Shown here in pieces: positions 16,499 through 26,419 of a stretch of DNA of 64,000 bases. The notes under the pieces are model-generated. The model did not search any database, was not told where the DNA came from, and saw only the letters and a list, made by a program, of their open reading frames with translations. Both the position numbers and the translations under genes were made by a program. The number at the start of each line of letters is the position of its first letter. Within the stretch, counting starts at the first letter, position 1. The stretch spans positions 780,077 to 844,076 of the forward strand of contig NZ_CM001436.1 of NCBI RefSeq assembly GCF_000243255.1, read 5' to 3'. Origin of the DNA: Methanoplanus limicola DSM 2279 (GTDB lineage: Archaea > Halobacteriota > Methanomicrobia > Methanomicrobiales > Methanomicrobiaceae).

Positions 16499-17656
16499 TC
16501 ACTTCTTTTTTCCCGGCATGCAGAGGAAATAATCTGCATAATATTCTGTGACCTTTGCCCCAAGTGAAGGTGAGAGGTCTTCAAGCCAGATATAAAATCC
16601 TGTCATCTGCGGGGTTCTCTTGCTCTCGACTTTCAGTTCACCGGACTTTTTCCTGACAACCTTCAGGTACTCATTCTTCTTCTTTGACCGGAGGTAGATA
16701 ACCGGCTCATAATCAGGAATATCAACAGCAAGAACAACCTTTGAAAAGTCCCTCAGCACCATATCATAATCATACACCTGCCCCTTCATAGAAAAGGTGC
16801 GGTCCCTCATAAGGGCCTTTATCCCCGACGGATAAAGAGCACCAAGAATTACCTTCTTTGATACAGGAGGGATCTCATCCTTCTTCATAATCTCAGACAT
16901 CGGCTTTTCAGCCATCATAAGGCCAATAAGACGATCCCTCTTCCGGTCATGAAGTACCTTGTAATCAAAGGGCCTCTTAACCGGAATTTCCGCAAGATCA
17001 ATCGCCTTTGGATGACTGATCGGTTTTCTTGGCACGCCTCTAATAGAAGCCGGTCTAATCTGGGTCTTAATCTCCTCAACAGGCCTTGTAATAATCAGCG
17101 CACTCTCAGTCTCCCGGACAAGCCGCCTCATGATAGAGGAACGTGAAATATCAACAGATGAGAAGAGTATAAAAGGCACAATTACCTGCCCGTACAGATA
17201 ACCAAGAAGTGCCTTTTTGTACCTTACCTCCTCTTCCATATCCTTAAGATCGGATGCCGAGGTAACAATCTCGGCAAAGCAGACTCTGTCCTGATCATCG
17301 ATGAGCATTATATCAAATTCAGCGATATCCTGACCATTGCCCCTGACATTGATGTCACCCCTGTTTGAGTAGTAGAGGCCGTTTTGGCCCATCACAACAT
17401 TTTCCGGGGGAAAAGGAGCATCTGCACCCTTTTTGACAACATATTTTATTGTATCAGTCTTTCTGGAGATGTCAAGAACCATCTCGTATATCAGGGATTC
17501 ATACCATCTCCCTTCAGCCGCCCGCATCTGTGAGAGATCCTTTGAAAAAAGCTGCCCCTTCTCAATCTTCTTGAGGTGCCTTATTGAGCTTCTCGCAACC
17601 GACCTCTCCGGTTTGGCTTTTGGAAAATTCGCCCTGAGCCAGTATATTGTATCCAT
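16499..17656 (-). CDS. Uncharacterised archaeal protein with a PD-(D/E)XK-like core
   Basis: 385 residues, not assigned to a named family. Residues about 135-160 read AEFDIMLIDDQDRVCFAEIV, resembling the core of the restriction-endonuclease fold (acidic residue, hairpin, then E-x-K), but valine stands where the catalytic lysine would be. The following helix (MEEEVRYKKALLGYLYG) fits that fold. The rest is rich in basic residues and has no membrane helix. It could be an inactive or divergent nuclease, or a nucleic-acid-binding protein. It is encoded on the minus strand 87 bases downstream of the tRNA methyltransferase gene. Confidence 0.7.
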   Translation of the reverse strand: MDTIYWLRANFPKAKPERSVARSSIRHLKKIEKGQLFSKDLSQMRAAEGRWYESLIYEMVLDISRKTDTIKYVVKKGADAPFPPENVVMGQNGLYYSNRGDINVRGNGQDIAEFDIMLIDDQDRVCFAEIVTSASDLKDMEEEVRYKKALLGYLYGQVIVPFILFSSVDISRSSIMRRLVRETESALIITRPVEEIKTQIRPASIRGVPRKPISHPKAIDLAEIPVKRPFDYKVLHDRKRDRLIGLMMAEKPMSEIMKKDEIPPVSKKVILGALYPSGIKALMRDRTFSMKGQVYDYDMVLRDFSKVVLAVDIPDYEPVIYLRSKKKNEYLKVVRKKSGELKVESKRTPQMTGFYIWLEDLSPSLGAKVTEYYADYFLCMPGKKK

Positions 17657-17743
17657 TAAATCTTCAAACCTATAAATTTCAATATGATATTATTATTTGT
17701 GATATGTTTTATCTTATAATAAAAAAACCATTCTTCAGGAATT

Positions 17744-18697
17744 TTATTCAAGCACCATAACCCTTCTTGTCAGACTCTTATGAACCCTCTGTTCAAAATA
17801 GTCCTTTACTGTAAAATACTCCTCTGCCACTCCCCTCACATCATTATGTGTGACAACAACCGCACGCCTCTTCGGTTTAAGTATCCTTCTGATCTCTGAT
17901 AGTGAACTGTCATATAATTTATCAAGTGATCCCCCCATTATGCATACCGACTGGCCGTACGGCAGATCAGTTGCCACAGCATCAAAAGTTTCATCACCAA
18001 AGGGCATTGATGACGCATCAGTCCTGAAAAGTTCTGCATCAGGCAGATTCTGGCGGCAGCCTCCAAGCATGAGAGGGTCCATATCCCCGCCGAATATCCT
18101 GCATCCAAGAAGTTTTGCCTCAAGCATTATCCCGCCTGTGCCGCAGAAGGGGTCATAAAAATGATCATACGGCATTGCAAGCGAGAGATTGACCATTGTA
18201 CGTGCAAAGAGAGGCATCATAACTCCGGGATGGAAGAACGGCCTCCTCATAGGATTCCTGCATGAAAAACCGCCCCTGTCAATCCTGCATATGACCTTCC
18301 CGAAAAAACACCGCTCCCCTGAAAAAACCGCACGATATTCATACTCAGGATTATTCAGAGATACAGGCCCGTTTATCTTAGAACCGATTATCTTTTCAAG
18401 AGTCAGCTGGGACTCAGAAACAAAAGTTCCTGCAATCTTCTTCACCCGTCCCGCAAAGGAACCTTCTGATGACAGGCTTAGTGAATCCAGCAGGTCTCCA
18501 AAAGAACCGGCATCAGCATGGCATTCGCCGAGGTATTCCATCACGTTATGAGTCATTGCAAGACGCCCGGCATCAGCAGGATTGACGCATTCTGCAACCG
18601 CCACCTGCACCTCACGGTCAGTTATAATGCCTACAGATTCAATCTCAGCAAAGGGTATCTCCGGGTGCTCACCGGAAAGTTCAAAGATCAGACGCAT
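17744..18697 (-). CDS. tRNA (guanine-10) N2-methyltransferase, TrmG10 type
   Basis: 317 residues from the ATG at 18697. A GGAGG motif lies five bases before it, so the longer frame opening at 18760 is rejected. The N-terminal half corresponds to a THUMP-type tRNA-binding region. The catalytic half has FYDPFCGTGGIMLEA (SAM motif I) and DLPYGQS, the N2-guanine methyltransferase motif characteristic of archaeal Trm-G10. It makes m2G and m2,2G at tRNA position 10. It is a single gene or loosely linked to the downstream nuclease-like gene. Confidence 0.88.
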   Translation of the reverse strand: MRLIFELSGEHPEIPFAEIESVGIITDREVQVAVAECVNPADAGRLAMTHNVMEYLGECHADAGSFGDLLDSLSLSSEGSFAGRVKKIAGTFVSESQLTLEKIIGSKINGPVSLNNPEYEYRAVFSGERCFFGKVICRIDRGGFSCRNPMRRPFFHPGVMMPLFARTMVNLSLAMPYDHFYDPFCGTGGIMLEAKLLGCRIFGGDMDPLMLGGCRQNLPDAELFRTDASSMPFGDETFDAVATDLPYGQSVCIMGGSLDKLYDSSLSEIRRILKPKRRAVVVTHNDVRGVAEEYFTVKDYFEQRVHKSLTRRVMVLE

Positions 18698-18874
18698 ATT
18701 TCCTCCGAATATTTGTATAGATAAGAGATTAACAGTTGGCATTAATGCGGGAAGGACCATTCCACCGGACCAAAAAAAAGAATTCAGATTTGATAAAAAA
18801 ATATCACCTGATTTAAGATAAATATAAGCGGATATCCCGGATATTTCCGGGATTATTTTCAGGCACTGCCGGAC

Positions 18875-20014
18875 TTATTTCATTGAATCCTTCACTTTTC
18901 CCATCACATCAGAGAAGAAGCCATGCTTTTTATCCTTTTTATTGCTCTCAAGCTCAACAATACGGTTGTAAAGCTCCTTCTCCTCCTCAGTAAGATGCTT
19001 TGGAATGACAATTTTTATCCTGGCAAGCAGATCGCCGGGCCTTCCGCGCCTTCTTACACCCTCTCCGGGTATCTTAAGTGCAATTCCGTGCTGCACACCC
19101 GCCGGAATCTTAAGCTCGACATCACGATCATCTATAGTCTTTATATCAACTTTAGATCCTACCGCAGCACGTGCAGCGGAGATCTCAACTGAAGTTTCAA
19201 GGTTATCCCCGATTCTTCTGAAATTTTTGTCCGGAAGAACCTCAACTTCAATGAAGAGATCGCCGTTGGGTGCACCCGGATCTCCTGCCTCACCATATCC
19301 CTCCATCCGAAGGCGCATGCCGCTCTCAACACCGGCAGGGATATTTACGGTTATTGTGCGTTTTACCCTTGTATGTCCCGATCCATTACAGGACTTGCAG
19401 ACCTCTTCAGGGATTTTGCCGCGTCCGCTGCACATTGAACAGGTGACCATGGATACAAAGTTCCCAAACGGAGTCCTGTTTTCACGCTTTTCCTGACCGC
19501 TTCCGCCACAGCGTGGACATACTCTTGTTTTTTTGGTTTTACTGCCCGTACCGTCACATTCAGGACAGGGTTCGGTATGCATGACATCGGCATCTCTTGA
19601 AGAACCAAGAACAGCATCCTTCAGAGAGATCTGTATCCTCATCAGGAGATCAGCACCTGGCTGAGGGCCTCTCGGCCCACGCCGTGGCCCGCCTCCAAAG
19701 AAGGCATCAAATATATCTCCAAAGCCACCGAAATCGGCTGTAAAACCGCCGCCTCCGAATCCTCCACCAGAGTACTGCCCTTTTGAGGCACTTGTAAAGG
19801 TATCATGGCCCATATGGTCATACTGAGCCCTCTTCTGGGAATCGGAGAGAACGCTGTAGGCTTCATTAATCTCCTTAAATTTCTCCTCAGCGCCCTCATC
19901 CTTACAGACATCCGGGTGGTACTTCTTTGTCAGGGTGCGGTAGGCTTTCTTAATCTCCTGTTCGGTCGCATTCTTTGGGATGTTTAAGACATCATAATAA
20001 TTTTTCGCACCCAT
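18875..20014 (-). CDS. dnaJ: Chaperone protein DnaJ (Hsp40)
   Basis: 379 residues, a complete type I DnaJ. J domain with YHPDV (HPD), a Gly/Phe-rich region (about 80-115), four zinc-binding CxxCxGxG repeats ([32 protein letters not shown]) and the C-terminal substrate-binding barrels. It stimulates the DnaK ATPase. It starts 22 bases after the dnaK stop and is third gene of grpE-dnaK-dnaJ. The Hsp70 system is absent from many archaea and is believed to have come from bacteria. Confidence 0.97.
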   Translation of the reverse strand: MGAKNYYDVLNIPKNATEQEIKKAYRTLTKKYHPDVCKDEGAEEKFKEINEAYSVLSDSQKRAQYDHMGHDTFTSASKGQYSGGGFGGGGFTADFGGFGDIFDAFFGGGPRRGPRGPQPGADLLMRIQISLKDAVLGSSRDADVMHTEPCPECDGTGSKTKKTRVCPRCGGSGQEKRENRTPFGNFVSMVTCSMCSGRGKIPEEVCKSCNGSGHTRVKRTITVNIPAGVESGMRLRMEGYGEAGDPGAPNGDLFIEVEVLPDKNFRRIGDNLETSVEISAARAAVGSKVDIKTIDDRDVELKIPAGVQHGIALKIPGEGVRRRGRPGDLLARIKIVIPKHLTEEEKELYNRIVELESNKKDKKHGFFSDVMGKVKDSMK

Positions 20015-20036
20015 GATTCATACCGCCATTGAAGAA

Positions 20037-21890
20037 TTATTCCTTCTTCTCTGAATCATTCTTTACTTCATAATCGGCATCAAAGACGGTGTCGTCCCCG
20101 GCCTCTGCACCGTAAGCGTCTTCCTGCCCTTTTTCCGCTTCTGCTTCAGCTGCTGCTTTCTGATATAACTTTGTTGATGCTGCAAAGACAGCCTCAGTAA
20201 GTTCTCCGGTGTCCTTCTTGATCACCTCAATGTCGTCCTCTTCAATGCTCTTCTTCAGCTTTTCAACAGAGGTCTCAATCTTTTCTTTATCTTCGGCATC
20301 GAGCTTATCTTCACTCTCCTTTAAGAGCTTTTCAGCTGCAAAGACACCATTGTCAGCGGCATTGCGAACCTCAATCTCCTCACGCTTCTTCCTGTCCTCT
20401 TCCTCAAAGTCCCTGGCTTTCTGAACCATATCTTCAATCTCATCATCTGAGAGTTTTTTATCACCGGAGATTGTTATGGCCTGACTGTTGCCTGTGCCTA
20501 AGTCCTTTGCAGAGACATTGATTATACCGTTTGCATCAATATCAAACGTAACCTCAATCTGAGGAATGCCGCGTGGCGCAGGAGGAATTCCTGTAAGCTG
20601 GAATTTTCCGAGTGTGAAGTTGTCCGCCGCAAGGGCACGCTCACCCTGGACAACGTGAATCTCTACACTTGTCTGATTGTCAGCTGCGGTTGTGAAGATC
20701 TGACTCTTCTTTGTCGGGATTGTGGTGTTTCTCTCAATGAGCTTTGTTGCAATGCCGCCCATTGTCTCAATGGAGAGTGTAAGCGGAGTTACGTCAAGAA
20801 GGACAATATCCTTTGCCTCCCCTGTAAGCACACCGCCCTGAATGGATGCACCGACTGCGACACATTCGTCAGGGTTTATGCCCTTATCCGGCTCTTTTCC
20901 AAGAAGGTTTTTAATTCTCTCCTGAACGAGCGGCACGCGGGTTGAACCTCCGACAAGGAGGACATGGTCGATATCATCAGCATTAAGCCCTGCATCCTTG
21001 AGTGCCTGCTTAACCGGCCCGATTGTCCGGTCAACAAGATCACCTATGAGCTGTTCAAACTTTGAACGTGTCAGATCCATGTCAAGGAATTTCGGCCCTG
21101 AAGAATCGGTTGTGATATATGGAAGATTAATGTTTGTCTTCTGGGTTGAGGAGAGTTCCTTCTTTGCATTCTCCGCTGCGTCACGGATGCGCTGCATTGC
21201 CATCTTGTCTTTGGTGAGGTCAATGCCTTCCTTCTTCTTAAACTCCCCGACAATGTACTCAACGACCCTCTGATCAAGGTCATCTCCGCCGAGATGGTTG
21301 TCTCCTGCTGTTGACTGGACCTCAAATACACCATCTCCAAGTGTCAGGATTGAGACATCAAATGTTCCGCCGCCAAGATCATATACGAGAATTGTTGCGT
21401 CATTCTCCTTGTCAATGCCATACGCAAGTGCACTGGCTGTAGGCTCATTGATGATGCGGAGAACTTCAAGTCCGGCGATCTTACCTGCATCCTTTGTCGC
21501 GTTTCTCTGCGCATCATTAAAGTATGCCGGAACTGTAATTACAGCTTTTTTTACCTCTTCACCAAGATATGCCTCGGCATCCACCTTGAGCTTCTGGAGG
21601 ATCATTGCAGAGATCTCCTGAGGGGTATACTCCTTGTCGTCAATTCTGACTTTTCTGTCAGTGCCCATATCACGCTTAATTGAGCTGATGGTCTTGTCAG
21701 GGTTTGTCACAGCCTGGCGTTTTGCAAGACTGCCTACAAGCCTCTCTCCGTCTTTGGAGAATGCTACAACAGACGGTGTTGTCCTTGTTCCTTCCGTGTT
21801 TGAAATTACAACCGGTTTTCCACCCTCCATGACGGACATGCAGGAGTTGGTTGTTCCAAGATCAATGCCTATTACTTTATTTGATACCAT
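20037..21890 (-). CDS. dnaK: Chaperone protein DnaK (Hsp70)
   Basis: 617 residues, full length. N-terminal ATPase domain: [39 protein letters not shown] and [13 protein letters not shown]. The linker and beta-sandwich follow ([19 protein letters not shown]), then a helical lid and an acidic tail. Folds proteins together with DnaJ and GrpE. A strong Shine-Dalgarno AAGGAGG lies eight bases before the ATG. It starts five bases after the grpE stop. Confidence 0.98.
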   Translation of the reverse strand: MVSNKVIGIDLGTTNSCMSVMEGGKPVVISNTEGTRTTPSVVAFSKDGERLVGSLAKRQAVTNPDKTISSIKRDMGTDRKVRIDDKEYTPQEISAMILQKLKVDAEAYLGEEVKKAVITVPAYFNDAQRNATKDAGKIAGLEVLRIINEPTASALAYGIDKENDATILVYDLGGGTFDVSILTLGDGVFEVQSTAGDNHLGGDDLDQRVVEYIVGEFKKKEGIDLTKDKMAMQRIRDAAENAKKELSSTQKTNINLPYITTDSSGPKFLDMDLTRSKFEQLIGDLVDRTIGPVKQALKDAGLNADDIDHVLLVGGSTRVPLVQERIKNLLGKEPDKGINPDECVAVGASIQGGVLTGEAKDIVLLDVTPLTLSIETMGGIATKLIERNTTIPTKKSQIFTTAADNQTSVEIHVVQGERALAADNFTLGKFQLTGIPPAPRGIPQIEVTFDIDANGIINVSAKDLGTGNSQAITISGDKKLSDDEIEDMVQKARDFEEEDRKKREEIEVRNAADNGVFAAEKLLKESEDKLDAEDKEKIETSVEKLKKSIEEDDIEVIKKDTGELTEAVFAASTKLYQKAAAEAEAEKGQEDAYGAEAGDDTVFDADYEVKNDSEKKE

Positions 21891-21895
21891 GATTC

Positions 21896-22495
21896 TTATT
21901 CCTCCTTACCTTTTGATACGGCAACCTTTGCGCATCGGATGACCTTGTCATCCATGCAGTAGCCGCAGATAATTTCATCAATGACTGTACCTTCTTCATT
22001 TCCCGACGGAACATAGGCGATTGCCTCATGTATGTTCGGGTCAAATTTTTTGTTCACAGACTCCATAGGCGTTATGGAGTGGGACTTCAGGACTTTTTCA
22101 AGAATTTTTTGGATCTGCTCAAGACCTTCCCTCAATTTACTGTCATCGTCTGACTTTAAGGCGCGGTCGATGTTGTCTGAAACTTCAAGGATATCAACAG
22201 CAAAACTCTCAACTGCACGCTTTGAACGGTCAGAGATCTCTTTTGAACTTCTCTTTTTATAATTTTCAAAATCTGCTGCAAGTCTGAGATATTTATCTTT
22301 TAACTCCGCATTCTCTGCAATAAGTTTTTCCTCAGCAGAAACCTCTCTGCATTCGTCTGCATCAGCAGAAGCGTCTTTGCCGTCTTCCGAAGATTTCCCC
22401 CCCAAAATATCAGGTCCTTCGCAGGGACCTGTATCCGGATTTTGCCTGAGATCTTCCTCTGGAATTTTTTCTTCCGAATTATCCTTTTTCATCAT
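21896..22495 (-). CDS. grpE: Nucleotide exchange factor GrpE
   Basis: 199 residues. An acidic unstructured N-terminus (to about 60) is followed by a long coiled-coil helix ([23 protein letters not shown]) and the beta domain with [12 protein letters not shown]-like sequence ([19 protein letters not shown]). It releases ADP from DnaK. First gene of the Hsp70 operon. A GGAG lies shortly before the ATG, and two near-identical TATA-containing boxes lie 55-100 bases upstream. Confidence 0.95.
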   Translation of the reverse strand: MMKKDNSEEKIPEEDLRQNPDTGPCEGPDILGGKSSEDGKDASADADECREVSAEEKLIAENAELKDKYLRLAADFENYKKRSSKEISDRSKRAVESFAVDILEVSDNIDRALKSDDDSKLREGLEQIQKILEKVLKSHSITPMESVNKKFDPNIHEAIAYVPSGNEEGTVIDEIICGYCMDDKVIRCAKVAVSKGKEE

Positions 22496-22548
22496 CCATT
22501 CTCCAAAGAGTCCTGATTATACTCGTAATACCATAATAGATGGATTGT

Positions 22549-22597
22549 AGTTCTATATAATGATTTCTGATTGCCTGTTAGCAGTTCTATATAAGCA
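22549..22597 (-). promoter_or_regulatory. Twin TATA boxes of the grpE-dnaK-dnaJ operon
   Basis: AGTTCTATATAA occurs twice as a direct repeat (22549-22560 and 22582-22593), 33 bases apart, three helical turns. The minus strand of each gives TTATATAG, a TATA element. The nearer copy would give a start near 22530 and a leader of about 35 bases. The repeat may be two promoters, or a promoter plus a heat-shock operator using the same sequence. Confidence 0.5.
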
Positions 22598-22800
22598 TAT
22601 CTTTTTTGGAGATGAGAGGTTAAGGAGAAAATTAAAAATATTTCCTGACAAATATGGAAATATACTCTGAGATTTAGCCTCAAAGAACGCATCTGGATTA
22701 TTTTTTAGCCGCAAAAATCTTCCTCCGGGTTCAGAATTTAAAAGCGCACCCAGCCAGAATCAAAAATACTCTTCTCTACGCTGTAAAACATACAGAATAT

Positions 22801-23002
22801 CAGGTATAATAGTATAATGCAGGATCTTCCGGAATGGTCCGGAAAGTTTGCTTGTTACTATGCAGTGCAATATGAAAAGACCGGAAATCACCGGCATCAG
22901 TACAGGGTGTTACACTAATACCTGCGACCCGTCTGTCACCCCGGATGAAGAAAATCTGTTTTTTCGCACAGCTTTTTAGATTCCAAAATTAAATAATATG
23001 GT
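22801..23002 (+). promoter_or_regulatory. Promoter and long structured leader of purH
   Basis: TATA-like GTATAATAGTATAATG (about 22804-22819) is followed by a perfect TTCCGGA-ATGG-TCCGGAA hairpin at 22827-22844 at the expected start site. About 150 bases of leader remain before the ATG, long for an archaeon. They contain GC patches and, at 22959-22977, CTGTTTTTTCGCACAGCTTTTT-like sequence with two U runs that could act as an early terminator. Regulation by purines is only a guess. Confidence 0.35.
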
Positions 23003-24490
23003 ATGAAATACGCACTTCTTTCTGTCTGGGACAAGACCGGAATTATCCCTCTTGCACAGGCACTTAATGATAACGGATATAAAATACTCAGTTCAGGCGG
23101 AACGGCCAAAATACTAAAGGAAGCAGGGCTTGATGTAACCGAAGTCTCCGAATATACCGGTGCTCCGGAGATGATGGACGGCAGGGTAAAGACACTTCAT
23201 CCAAAGATTCACGGCGGGCTTCTTGGAAGAAGAGGAAAAGACGATGCAGTGATGGCGGAAAACGGAATAGGCCCAATCGACATCCTTGCAGTAAACCTCT
23301 ACCCGTTTGAGGAGATGTCAGGCAGGGACCTCCCGCTTGATGAACTCATAGAATACATAGACATCGGCGGACCGGCAATGATAAGAGCGGCTGCAAAGAA
23401 TTTCAGAGATGTTGCAGTCGTCATCGAACCGGCAGACTACGACAAAGTAATCGAGTCCTTAGGAAAAGAGGGGCTTACATATGATGACCGGAAATACCTC
23501 GCAGCAAAGGTATTCACAAGAATGGCAGCATATGACGGTGCGATAAGCAATTACCTCAATTCAGAGGGCAGGGCAGTGCCGACATCATACACAGTTCAGT
23601 TCAGAAACGGAAGAGAACTCCGGTATGGTGAAAACCCTCACCAGAGCGCCGCAGTCTTCGGAGAGACCGGAATTGCAGGACAGGTCCCGCTTCAGGGTAA
23701 AGCCATGTCATACAACAACTACCTTGACACTGATGCGGCAACCGGACTATTAAGGGAATTTGATGAGACAGCAGCAGTGATTGTAAAGCACAACAACCCA
23801 TGCGGTGTCGCCACCGGAGATTCACTCCTTAAGGCATATCTTCAGGCAAGGGACGTCGATCCGGTCTCTGCATATGGCGGAATTGTCGCTCTCAACCGTG
23901 AAGTCGGTGCAGATTTAGCAGAAGAACTTGCATCCACCTTCATTGAAGTTGTCATTGCACCGTCCTATACAAAAGAAGCTCTTGGAATTATGAAGAGAAA
24001 GGAGAATATGCGCGTACTCATTCTTCCGGAAGAGAACGAAAAAGATGAATTAAGGACAATTGACGGCGGCGCACTGCTCCAGAGAACTCCAAAGGTTGTT
24101 CAGGAGAACTGGGAGGTTGTTTCGGAACGTGACCCGACACCTGACGAGATTGACGCAATGAAATTTGCAATGAAGATCTGCAAGCATACAAAGAGCAATG
24201 CAATCATATTTGCTAATAAAAATTCCGCACTCGGCATAGGCGCCGGACAGATGAACCGCGTCAATTCAGCAGAAATTGCAATTAGTAAATCAAACTTCCC
24301 GCTTAAGGGTTCTGTCGTTGCATCTGATGCCTTCCTTCCGTTTGCAGACACACTTGAAACCGCTGCAAAGGCAGGTGCAACGGCACTCATCCAGCCCGGA
24401 GGTTCGATCCGTGACCAGGAAGTCATTGACGCTGCCAACAGGCTCAATATCGCAATGATCTTTACAGGCATCAGATATTTCAGGCATTAA
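23003..24490 (+). CDS. purH: Bifunctional AICAR transformylase / IMP cyclohydrolase PurH
   Basis: 495 residues. The N-terminal MGS-like domain (1-150: LLSVWDKTGIIPLA, MMDGRVKTLHPKIHGG) is the IMP cyclohydrolase. The AICAR transformylase follows (RYGENPHQSAA, VIVKHNNPCGVA, ending LIQPGGSIRDQEVIDAAN and GIRYFRH). These are the last two steps of IMP synthesis, using formyl-tetrahydrofolate in bacteria. Many methanogens use formate-dependent PurP and PurO instead, so a full PurH is notable. Confidence 0.96.
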   Translation: MKYALLSVWDKTGIIPLAQALNDNGYKILSSGGTAKILKEAGLDVTEVSEYTGAPEMMDGRVKTLHPKIHGGLLGRRGKDDAVMAENGIGPIDILAVNLYPFEEMSGRDLPLDELIEYIDIGGPAMIRAAAKNFRDVAVVIEPADYDKVIESLGKEGLTYDDRKYLAAKVFTRMAAYDGAISNYLNSEGRAVPTSYTVQFRNGRELRYGENPHQSAAVFGETGIAGQVPLQGKAMSYNNYLDTDAATGLLREFDETAAVIVKHNNPCGVATGDSLLKAYLQARDVDPVSAYGGIVALNREVGADLAEELASTFIEVVIAPSYTKEALGIMKRKENMRVLILPEENEKDELRTIDGGALLQRTPKVVQENWEVVSERDPTPDEIDAMKFAMKICKHTKSNAIIFANKNSALGIGAGQMNRVNSAEIAISKSNFPLKGSVVASDAFLPFADTLETAAKAGATALIQPGGSIRDQEVIDAANRLNIAMIFTGIRYFRH

Positions 24491-24562
24491 TCAAAGCCTG
24501 TTAATCAAATATCTATTTTTTACCTTCAATCCCCTGATGATAACTCAGGATTTAAACGATCG

Positions 24563-24597
24563 TGTTATATGATAGCATGCTACATAATAGCATGGAG
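24563..24597 (+). promoter_or_regulatory. Promoter and operator-like palindrome of the symporter unit
   Basis: TATA-like TGTTATATGA at 24562-24571 is followed at once by the palindrome TAGCATGCTA (24573-24582). A further copy of the ATAGCATG core lies at 24587-24594. A GGAG (24594-24597) precedes the small ORF at proper spacing. A repressor bound just downstream of the TATA box would block transcription. Confidence 0.4.
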
Positions 24598-24606
24598 TTT
24601 TGATTT

Positions 24607-24717
24607 ATGTTATTCGGATTGCCCGATACAACCTTCTTTGCAGTATCAGGTGCCACGGCATTGATATTGCTTGCCCTTTTATTATGGGGCCTTACCTTTA
24701 AGGGGGCAGATATTTGA
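24607..24717 (+). CDS. Symporter small accessory protein
   Basis: 36 residues: begins MLFGLPDTTFFAVSGATALI and ends KGADI, with a single hydrophobic helix (about 11-30). A GGAG Shine-Dalgarno lies nine bases before the ATG. Its TGA overlaps the TTG start of the sodium/solute symporter (TTGA), so the two are translationally coupled. Tiny one-helix proteins with an FGLPD-type start are known next to SSS symporters in archaea and bacteria and are thought to assist them. This match is from memory of the family, not a search. Confidence 0.72.
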   Translation: MLFGLPDTTFFAVSGATALILLALLLWGLTFKGADI

Positions 24718-26246
24718 ACGGAGATTTTCTGACTATCGGAATTATTGCCATTTATGCACTTGGCCTCATCCTTATAGGCGGATGGGCATCAAGGAAAGTT
24801 CATAATACCGAGGATTATGTCCTTGCCGGAAGATCGCTCGGATTCTGGGTATTTACAATATTAATGGTCGCTTCGGTGTGCAGTGGAATGACACTTGTAG
24901 GGGTCAGCGGTTTTGGTTATGCATCCGGATGGCCGGGTATATGGGAGCAGCTTGCCGTACCACTTGCAGCGTCATTCGCAATAATTGTCTTCGGGGTAAA
25001 ACTACATTATATCGGTAAAAAAGCTGGATATATGACAGTAGAAGACTATTTTGCCCACAGGTTTGAAAGCCCCAAAATGGTGAGGGGGATCTCAGCCATT
25101 GCAGGCATTGTCGTATCCTTAATCTACCTTGTCGGGCAGTACACCGCCATAAGCATCGTTCTTGTCTGGCTCTTTGACATTGATCACAGGATTGCCCTGA
25201 TCATTGCCGCCGTCATAATTACGGTGTACACAGTCATAGGCGGAATGTATGCAGTTTCATGGACAACCCTTATACAGGGAGGAATTCTTATCGCCGGTGT
25301 TTTCATCATGGCACCGCTTGTGATCATATCTGCCGGCGGACTTGAGCACATAAATGAAGTCCTCTCATCCATCGATCCCAACATGGTGCAGCCCTATTAC
25401 CCGTCTGCATATTCAGCTTATGCCTACTGCACCCCGGAATTTCTGGTATCCTTTGTAGTGCTGCTCACAGTCGGGCTTGCCTGCGCACCGCATGTCGTGA
25501 ATAATGTGCTTGCGGCAAAGGACGATAAATTCTTCAAATGGTCACCCCTGATCGCATTCGGACTTTACATGGTTGTAATGTTCCTTGTAAAATTTACAGG
25601 ATTTGCCGTTCGGGTGCTCGTTGAAGAAGGGAAACTTGTTCTTCCGGATGCAGTCAATGCACAGGACTTTGCATTTATGTATGGTGTTGAATATGCCGCA
25701 CCAAATGTATTTGTATGGGCGCTCTTTGCAGTTATTGTCCTGTCAGCAGTTATGTCAACGACTGACAGGCTTATGCTTACAATAGGGACAATGTTTTCAT
25801 GGGACATATACAAAAATCTCTTAAAACCTGAGGCAACAGACAGGCAGATCCTGAGATTGAGCCAGATCTGCGTATTCATATCCGCAGCAGTATCCCTTGT
25901 CCTGGCGTTAAACCCGCCCGAAATGCTCGCATTCCTCATATGGATGGGTATAGGAGTTATGCTCTCAACATTTGCAGTTCCGTTTATTGCCGGACTATAC
26001 TGGAGAAGGGCAAACTCATACGGTGCAATTGCAGCTATGTTAACCGGACTTATAGCTTCAGGAGTATTTGGGTACTATCACCAGTTCATTGACAAACTGC
26101 CGATGCACTTCTCGATGTATTCACTTGTATGTGCCGCCATTGCAATGATTATTGTAAGCCTGCTCACACCGAAAAACTCAGAGGAAGTTTTAGACCTGAC
26201 ATTTACAGGACCATACATCCAGCCAAAAGAACTCAAACAACAATAA
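24714..26246 (+). CDS. Sodium:solute symporter (SSS family)
   Basis: 510 residues, TTG start coupled to the small accessory ORF. About thirteen membrane helices. Family features: GGWASRKVHNTEDYVLAGRS after the first helix, VGVSGFGYASGWPG, and the STTDRLMLTIGT stretch in the helix that carries the second sodium-site Ser/Thr residues. The closest named group would be PutP/PanF-like carriers of proline, pantothenate or other organic acids, but the substrate cannot be fixed from sequence. No enzymes are encoded next to it. Confidence 0.9.
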   Translation: MNGDFLTIGIIAIYALGLILIGGWASRKVHNTEDYVLAGRSLGFWVFTILMVASVCSGMTLVGVSGFGYASGWPGIWEQLAVPLAASFAIIVFGVKLHYIGKKAGYMTVEDYFAHRFESPKMVRGISAIAGIVVSLIYLVGQYTAISIVLVWLFDIDHRIALIIAAVIITVYTVIGGMYAVSWTTLIQGGILIAGVFIMAPLVIISAGGLEHINEVLSSIDPNMVQPYYPSAYSAYAYCTPEFLVSFVVLLTVGLACAPHVVNNVLAAKDDKFFKWSPLIAFGLYMVVMFLVKFTGFAVRVLVEEGKLVLPDAVNAQDFAFMYGVEYAAPNVFVWALFAVIVLSAVMSTTDRLMLTIGTMFSWDIYKNLLKPEATDRQILRLSQICVFISAAVSLVLALNPPEMLAFLIWMGIGVMLSTFAVPFIAGLYWRRANSYGAIAAMLTGLIASGVFGYYHQFIDKLPMHFSMYSLVCAAIAMIIVSLLTPKNSEEVLDLTFTGPYIQPKELKQQ

Positions 26247-26272
26247 TATTAATAATAATGATAATAACAATA
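26242..26272. repeat. AT-rich trinucleotide-like run
   Basis: A run of AAT/AAC-type triplets (AATAATATTAATAATAATG and on) spans the last codons of the symporter gene and the following gap. It is simple sequence and probably has no function beyond being AT-rich intergenic DNA. Confidence 0.6.
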
Positions 26273-26419
26273 CCATACAAATTTAAACTTTTTTGCATAT
26301 CTACCGTTGCAGAAGTAATCTACGTTTCTGCATGCCTATAAACTGACAATTCTTAAAGATCCGGCAGATAAATATTCTCAGATACAGAAAATGTGATTAC
26401 AGGAGAAACCCCGTTTTCT

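Larger units (their letters stand above)
22496..23002. other. 507-base divergent control region of grpE and purH
   Basis: No ORF supported. The left part carries the repeated grpE TATA boxes (22549-22597). The right part carries a TATA-like GTATAATAGTATAATG near 22804-22819 and a long GC-patched leader before purH. Between them (22600-22800) is AT-rich sequence in which I see no clear element. Confidence 0.55.

Noticed and set aside
18698-18760. N-terminal extension of the tRNA methyltransferase
   Set aside because: The extra 21 residues do not look like the family, and GGAGG lies five bases before the ATG at 18697.
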